This document shows positions 13,618-17,073 of a DNA stretch of 17,073 nucleotides, in pieces. Both the position numbers and the translations under genes were made by a program. A model generated the notes under the pieces. It was given only the letters and a program-made list of their open reading frames with translations, did no database searches and was not told the DNA's origin. This stretch comes from Bacillota bacterium (lineage in GTDB: Bacteria; Bacillota_C; Negativicutes; Sporomusales; Sporomusaceae), in the NCBI GenBank assembly GCA_023441125.1, contig JAEZQV010000155.1, positions 1 through 17,073 of the forward strand. Direction: 5' to 3'. The first letter of the stretch is position 1, and each line of letters begins with the position of its first letter.

Positions 13618-15274
13618 ACGCCACCACCTCCTCTACGCTCAGCGCTGCGCCGCCATACAAAGCCTGCGCGGTCAATAGCGCCGCCGGCGGCCTTAATCCG
13701 GCCGAGGCTAAGAGCGCCGTGTCCTGAAAAACGGCGGCCGGCGTATCATCCGCCACAATGCTGCCCTGGCGCATAACGACAATGCGATCGGCAAAGCGGG
13801 CCGCCACCTCGGTATCATGAGTACAAAAGACAATGCTGCCGCCGTGCCGGGTATATTCCTTTAAGAGCAGCACAATATCTTCAATATGGCCGATATCCTG
13901 ACCGGTTGTCGGCTCATCCAGGAGCAGAATCTGCGGCCGGGAGGCCAGTACGGCGGCAATCGCCACTCTCAGCCGCTGACCGCGGCTTAACGCCAGGGGA
14001 AAATCGTCCTCCAGTCCCTGTAAGCCCAGTTTATCCGCCAGCCGCCGGCATTCTTCCGGCCAGCCGGCGGCCGGTTCCTGCCGCCGCTGCCGTAGGCTGA
14101 AGCTGATTTCCGCCCGCACCGTGCTGTTAAACAGCATAAAATCCGGATTTTGCAATACCATGCCGACAGCCGGCGATACCGCTGTGAGCCGTTGCCCCAG
14201 GACCTGGATCTCACCGGCCGCCGGGGTAAGCAAGCCGCCGATCAGGTGCAGCAGCGTGGATTTACCGGCCCCGTTGCTCCCCAGCAAGGCCACAAACTGC
14301 CCGGCGGCAATCGCAAGGTCAAGCTTGGTAAGCACTAAGGCCGGCGCATGCTCATAGCCGAAAGACAATTGCCGGACAGCGACGGCCGGCGGCGCTGTTG
14401 GCAATACTTTGCCAGCCGCCGGCGCCGGCTCACAGGCGGGTACAGTATAGCATTGCCGGATAGCCGCTACGGCATCGCCGACTGCGGCCGAACGCACGGC
14501 AACACCTAGCCGGTGGCAAATAGCAACCGGCTGAGGCAGTCTGAGGCCCAGTCCGGCAAACAGGTCCCGGCAGGCATACGCTTCCTCGCGCTTTCCCTGC
14601 CAGATAAGCTGCCCGTTATCCATAACCGCGACCTTATGGCACAGGGGCAATACCTCATGCAGGCGGTGCTCGACCAGGATAATGGTGATTTTCTGCCTGC
14701 TGTTCAGCTCTTTTAACACCGCCAGCAGCTCCAATGCTCCCTGCGGGTCCAGCTGGCTGATGGGCTCATCCAGCGCCAATACCCGGGGTTTGGCTGCCAG
14801 TACGGCGGCAACGGCCAAGCGCTGCTTTTGCCCGCCGGACAAGGCGTGGACACTGGCCGCGGCCTTATCCGCCAGCCCGACCAGTTGCAGCGCCTCGGTC
14901 ACCAGCGGCTCAATCTGCGCAGGCGGCAGGCCCATATTTTCCAGGACAAAGGCCACTTCATCATACACACTGGTGGAAAATATCTGATCATCGGGGTTCT
15001 GAAAAACCAGTCCGACCGTGCGGCTCATCGCGGCTACAGCCAGCTTGTGCGCAGCGAGGCCGCCGACAAGGACCTCGCCGGTAAACTTGCCGCCGCTTTC
15101 CTGCGGCACCAGGCCGTTAAGCATCTTCAGCAAAGTGCTTTTGCCGCAGCCGGTGGCGCCTGTCAGCAGCAAAAACTCCCCTGGCGCAACCGTAAGACTG
15201 ACGTTTTTTACGCTGGGAGTTTCGCGATGGCGGTAAGTAAATGAGACATTATGGAAATTAACGATACTGTCCAT
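13565..15274 (-). CDS. ECF transporter ATPase, two ABC domains fused (YkoD-like EcfA-EcfA')
   Basis: The 569-residue product contains two complete ABC ATPase domains in one chain, so it can form the ECF ATPase pair by itself. Domain 1 (about 1-250) has Walker A GATGCGKST, Q-loop FQNPDDQ, signature LSGGQKQR, Walker B VLALDEP and switch VEHRL. Domain 2 (about 295-530) has Walker A GSNGAGKST, Q-loop LQNPD, signature LSRGQRLR, Walker B ILLLDEP and switch THD. The second signature is degenerate (LSRGQ instead of LSGGQ), as is common in asymmetric ABC pairs. The YkoEDC thiamin-precursor transporter has the same fused arrangement. G-rich ribosome site GGGGGG precedes the ATG by 8 nt, and only 3 nt separate it from the S-like gene. 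It energises substrate uptake with the adjacent EcfT and S-like proteins. Confidence 0.95.
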   Translation of the reverse strand: MDSIVNFHNVSFTYRHRETPSVKNVSLTVAPGEFLLLTGATGCGKSTLLKMLNGLVPQESGGKFTGEVLVGGLAAHKLAVAAMSRTVGLVFQNPDDQIFSTSVYDEVAFVLENMGLPPAQIEPLVTEALQLVGLADKAAASVHALSGGQKQRLAVAAVLAAKPRVLALDEPISQLDPQGALELLAVLKELNSRQKITIILVEHRLHEVLPLCHKVAVMDNGQLIWQGKREEAYACRDLFAGLGLRLPQPVAICHRLGVAVRSAAVGDAVAAIRQCYTVPACEPAPAAGKVLPTAPPAVAVRQLSFGYEHAPALVLTKLDLAIAAGQFVALLGSNGAGKSTLLHLIGGLLTPAAGEIQVLGQRLTAVSPAVGMVLQNPDFMLFNSTVRAEISFSLRQRRQEPAAGWPEECRRLADKLGLQGLEDDFPLALSRGQRLRVAIAAVLASRPQILLLDEPTTGQDIGHIEDIVLLLKEYTRHGGSIVFCTHDTEVAARFADRIVVMRQGSIVADDTPAAVFQDTALLASAGLRPPAALLTAQALYGGAALSVEEVVAYVRQTGVGSYSRTDFAS

Positions 15275-15277
15275 GGT

Positions 15278-16891
15278 TCAATCCCCCCCTACTCTGGCCA
15301 GCCGGTTGCCCAAAGAGGTGCCGCAGGCCGCGCCGATCGCTGTATAGATAAAGCCGTTGAGAACCAGAATCAGACCAACATACCAGGCGGCGTAATACAT
15401 GCGGTACAAAAACGCCATGGCCTGCAGAGTCACATAGGCCGAAACGCTGTCGGCCACACCGCAGCAGACGGCTAAGAGCACGATCCTGTTCCAGGGCATC
15501 TGATCTTCCTCCCGCTGCTGCAGCCAGCCGTACAAGCCGCTGCGGCTAAGCAGTACCTCCAGTAAAAGAGCCTGCAGACCATAGGACAAAAGGATGATGG
15601 GGGAAATCTGCCCAAAAGCCACCATCCCCAACAGCATGCGGACCACCGTCATCAGCGCGACCACCCCTGGACGGGGAATTAAAATAACCAGCGCCACCAC
15701 CATCATGTAGAGCAGCACGCCGTTGAACAGACCGGTGATCATAACACCAAACGGCCCCAGCAGAATATGAAAAAAATCATTCAATAGGGTAGACGGCACA
15801 TTGACTGCCGCAAAAGCAGCCGCGCCAAACAGCGCAATGGTTACCAGCCAGCGGGTCTTCAGTCCGGTCAGTACCTGCCGGAGGCGGCGCACAGCCAGCA
15901 GCAGGCCGGCTACTACCGTAAGGGCAGCGATGCTGACGATCACCAGCGCTTTATTGTCCTTTTTCACGACGGTAATCCGTTCCTCCCACATGAGCGGCGG
16001 CGTTATCCCGTCATTTACCGTAGCCTGCAGCATGTACTCACCGCCCGTCAACTCGCGTTCATCGGCATATACCGGTATTTGCAGCCGTTGGGACGGATCA
16101 CCGTTTAAGGCCGTAAAGGCCTCCAGATAATCTTTTTGGCCGCCCAGCGCACCGCCGTTTATATCCTCGTTGGTCGAGCCGGGGGTAAACAGGCCTTTGA
16201 CCGGCTGCCGGCTGCCGGCTGCCAGCAGATGGACACTGACGACCACCAGCTTTTGCACACCGGCCGGATTGACAATATCCACCCCGAGATGGGTCACCGG
16301 GTGAATGGCTTCGATTTCCAGGTTGGAGGCGCCTTTGCCTGTCACGATGTTCTTGTAGTAATCCCATTGCCGGTCCCGCAGCACCAAAGCATTGCGGCCC
16401 ATCCGGTCATCGGTTTTGCCGTTTCGGTCCAGGGGCAAAACAATACCGGCAATGGTCACCGGTTTGCCAGCCTCGCCCGGTCCGGCCGCCACGGGTACCG
16501 GTACTTGTTGTGTTAGCTCATCGACGGTAACCGTGGCCGTATACATTCCCGGCGCCAGTTCCGGCGCCACCTGCAAGGGCAGCAAATCATACCATTGGCT
16601 GTAACCGCCGGCCAGGACCTCCGTCCTGGTCAGCCGGCAATGACCGGCCTCTGTCTGTACCTGCCAATTTTCCTGAACGGCGGCCGGGCTAAAGCCTGGC
16701 GGCAGGTCGATCGCGATCGCCACCGTCTGTTCGGCGGCGGCGCGATTCTCAATACTAAACAACGCCGCGGTCTGCCCGCCGGGCGTGACGGAATCCCTGA
16801 CCTTGCCCAGATAATACGGAATCTGGCAGGAAAAATCGACGCCAGTCCGGGCCTGAGCGGTAACGGTCAGCATTACCAGCAGCACTGCCAT
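15278..16891 (-). CDS. ECF S-component-like membrane protein with large secreted N-terminal domain
   Basis: From the ATG the product is 537 residues. A hydrophobic leader ends at TAQA. About 300 extracytoplasmic residues follow; the first 100 resemble an Ig-like NEW3-type domain (FSIENRAAAEQTV, LPPGFSP, YDLLPLQVAPELAPGMYTATV). After a membrane helix near 330-350 come about six hydrophobic segments ending AAWYVGLILVLNGFIYTAIGA. Their size and place before EcfA and EcfT fit the substrate-binding S component. The assignment rests on topology and context, as S components diverge widely. The start is uncertain. ATG 16891 and TTG 16894 have no ribosome site. AGGGGGAG (16929-16922) sits six bases before a GTT codon at 16915, which would give a better signal peptide (basic KQLLTGL in front). 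A TAG lies just upstream, at 16930-16928. A cobalamin-type leader precedes the gene, so it opens the operon. Confidence 0.8.
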   Translation of the reverse strand: MAVLLVMLTVTAQARTGVDFSCQIPYYLGKVRDSVTPGGQTAALFSIENRAAAEQTVAIAIDLPPGFSPAAVQENWQVQTEAGHCRLTRTEVLAGGYSQWYDLLPLQVAPELAPGMYTATVTVDELTQQVPVPVAAGPGEAGKPVTIAGIVLPLDRNGKTDDRMGRNALVLRDRQWDYYKNIVTGKGASNLEIEAIHPVTHLGVDIVNPAGVQKLVVVSVHLLAAGSRQPVKGLFTPGSTNEDINGGALGGQKDYLEAFTALNGDPSQRLQIPVYADERELTGGEYMLQATVNDGITPPLMWEERITVVKKDNKALVIVSIAALTVVAGLLLAVRRLRQVLTGLKTRWLVTIALFGAAAFAAVNVPSTLLNDFFHILLGPFGVMITGLFNGVLLYMMVVALVILIPRPGVVALMTVVRMLLGMVAFGQISPIILLSYGLQALLLEVLLSRSGLYGWLQQREEDQMPWNRIVLLAVCCGVADSVSAYVTLQAMAFLYRMYYAAWYVGLILVLNGFIYTAIGAACGTSLGNRLARVGGD

Positions 16892-16942
16892 CAATCCGGT
16901 TAGTAGTTGTTTAACGGCAAACTCCCCCTATACCCCCAAAAA

Positions 16943-16981
16943 TAAAAATGCATCCCTTAAATATTTTCGGGGATGCATTTT
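16943..16981 (-). terminator. Intrinsic terminator/attenuator in the leader of the transport operon
   Basis: AAAATGCATCCC and GGGATGCATTTT form a perfect 12-bp stem with a 13-nt loop. On the minus strand it is followed by TTTTT-A-TTTTT, a strong termination tract. It lies about 50 nt upstream of the first operon gene. A terminator directly before an operon start, with no upstream gene inside the window, fits an attenuator. The minus-strand GGGGAT at 17062-17057 can pair with ATCCCC of the stem as antiterminator. Confidence 0.85.
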
Positions 16982-17073
16982 CAATCTTGCTATCTCATGT
17001 AAAAAACTGTGCCCCGCGGCCAAGAGTTTTTACATACACGGCATCATACAATTGTAATCCCCTCCCCATACCT
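16982..17073 (-). promoter_or_regulatory. Leader segment, probably the expression platform of a third cobalamin riboswitch
   Basis: No gene is seen here. The minus strand starts at the window edge with ATGGGGAGGGGATTAC. RS1 carries GGGAGGGGATT and RS2 carries ATGGGGAGG at 28-30 nt downstream of their aptamers. A second hairpin (ATGTAAAAACT, 17035-17025, with AGTTTTTTACAT, 17008-16997) precedes the terminator. I infer a cobalamin aptamer whose 3' end would lie about 20-30 nt beyond the right edge. Confidence 0.5.

Overview
All genes in this window lie on the minus strand. They form a corrinoid (vitamin B12 family) uptake and salvage locus from a bacterium that has an outer membrane but uses Firmicutes-style regulation. 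The outer membrane is shown by a TonB-dependent receptor with a signal peptide, TonB-box-like segment and plug domain. The Firmicutes character comes from terminator-type cobalamin riboswitches, an ECF-type vitamin transporter and strong G-rich Shine-Dalgarno sites. This combination fits the Negativicutes (Sporomusaceae-like, about 55-60% GC in the operon). That placement is inferred from gene content; no rRNA is present.

Region 1 (1-1311) holds the 5' part of a TonB-dependent receptor gene, running off the left edge. Ahead of it are a terminator, a class-I cobalamin riboswitch, a promoter and a palindromic operator. Region 2 (1412-2551) is a self-contained unit with the same architecture: operator, promoter, second cobalamin riboswitch, terminator/attenuator, a LuxR/NarL-type regulator gene and its own terminator. 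The two operators are almost identical 22-bp palindromes. They overlap the outer edge of the -35 box in both units, and the regulator encoded between them is the obvious candidate to bind them.

Region 3 (2629-16915) is one tightly packed set of ten genes. In order of transcription they are: an ECF S-like membrane protein with a large secreted N-terminal domain, a double-ABC ECF ATPase, an EcfT protein, a membrane-anchored beta-propeller, a BtuF-like lipoprotein, a CobN-type chelatase large subunit, a radical SAM/SPASM enzyme, a nitrilase-superfamily amidohydrolase, CbiZ, and a secreted repeat protein that may also have its own promoter. The right edge (16943-17073) looks like the expression platform of a third cobalamin riboswitch, whose aptamer would lie just outside.

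A working model is that corrinoids or related tetrapyrroles cross the outer membrane through the TonB receptor and are captured by the lipoprotein and perhaps the propeller. The ECF transporter would then import them, and CbiZ plus the CobN/radical SAM/nitrilase set would process them. CbiZ removes the nucleotide-loop side of the corrinoid. The jobs of CobN, the radical SAM enzyme and the nitrilase here are not known from sequence; remodelling, metal exchange or metal removal are possibilities. No CobS/CobT or ChlI/ChlD partner for CobN, no BtuCD and no TonB/ExbBD are encoded in the window.
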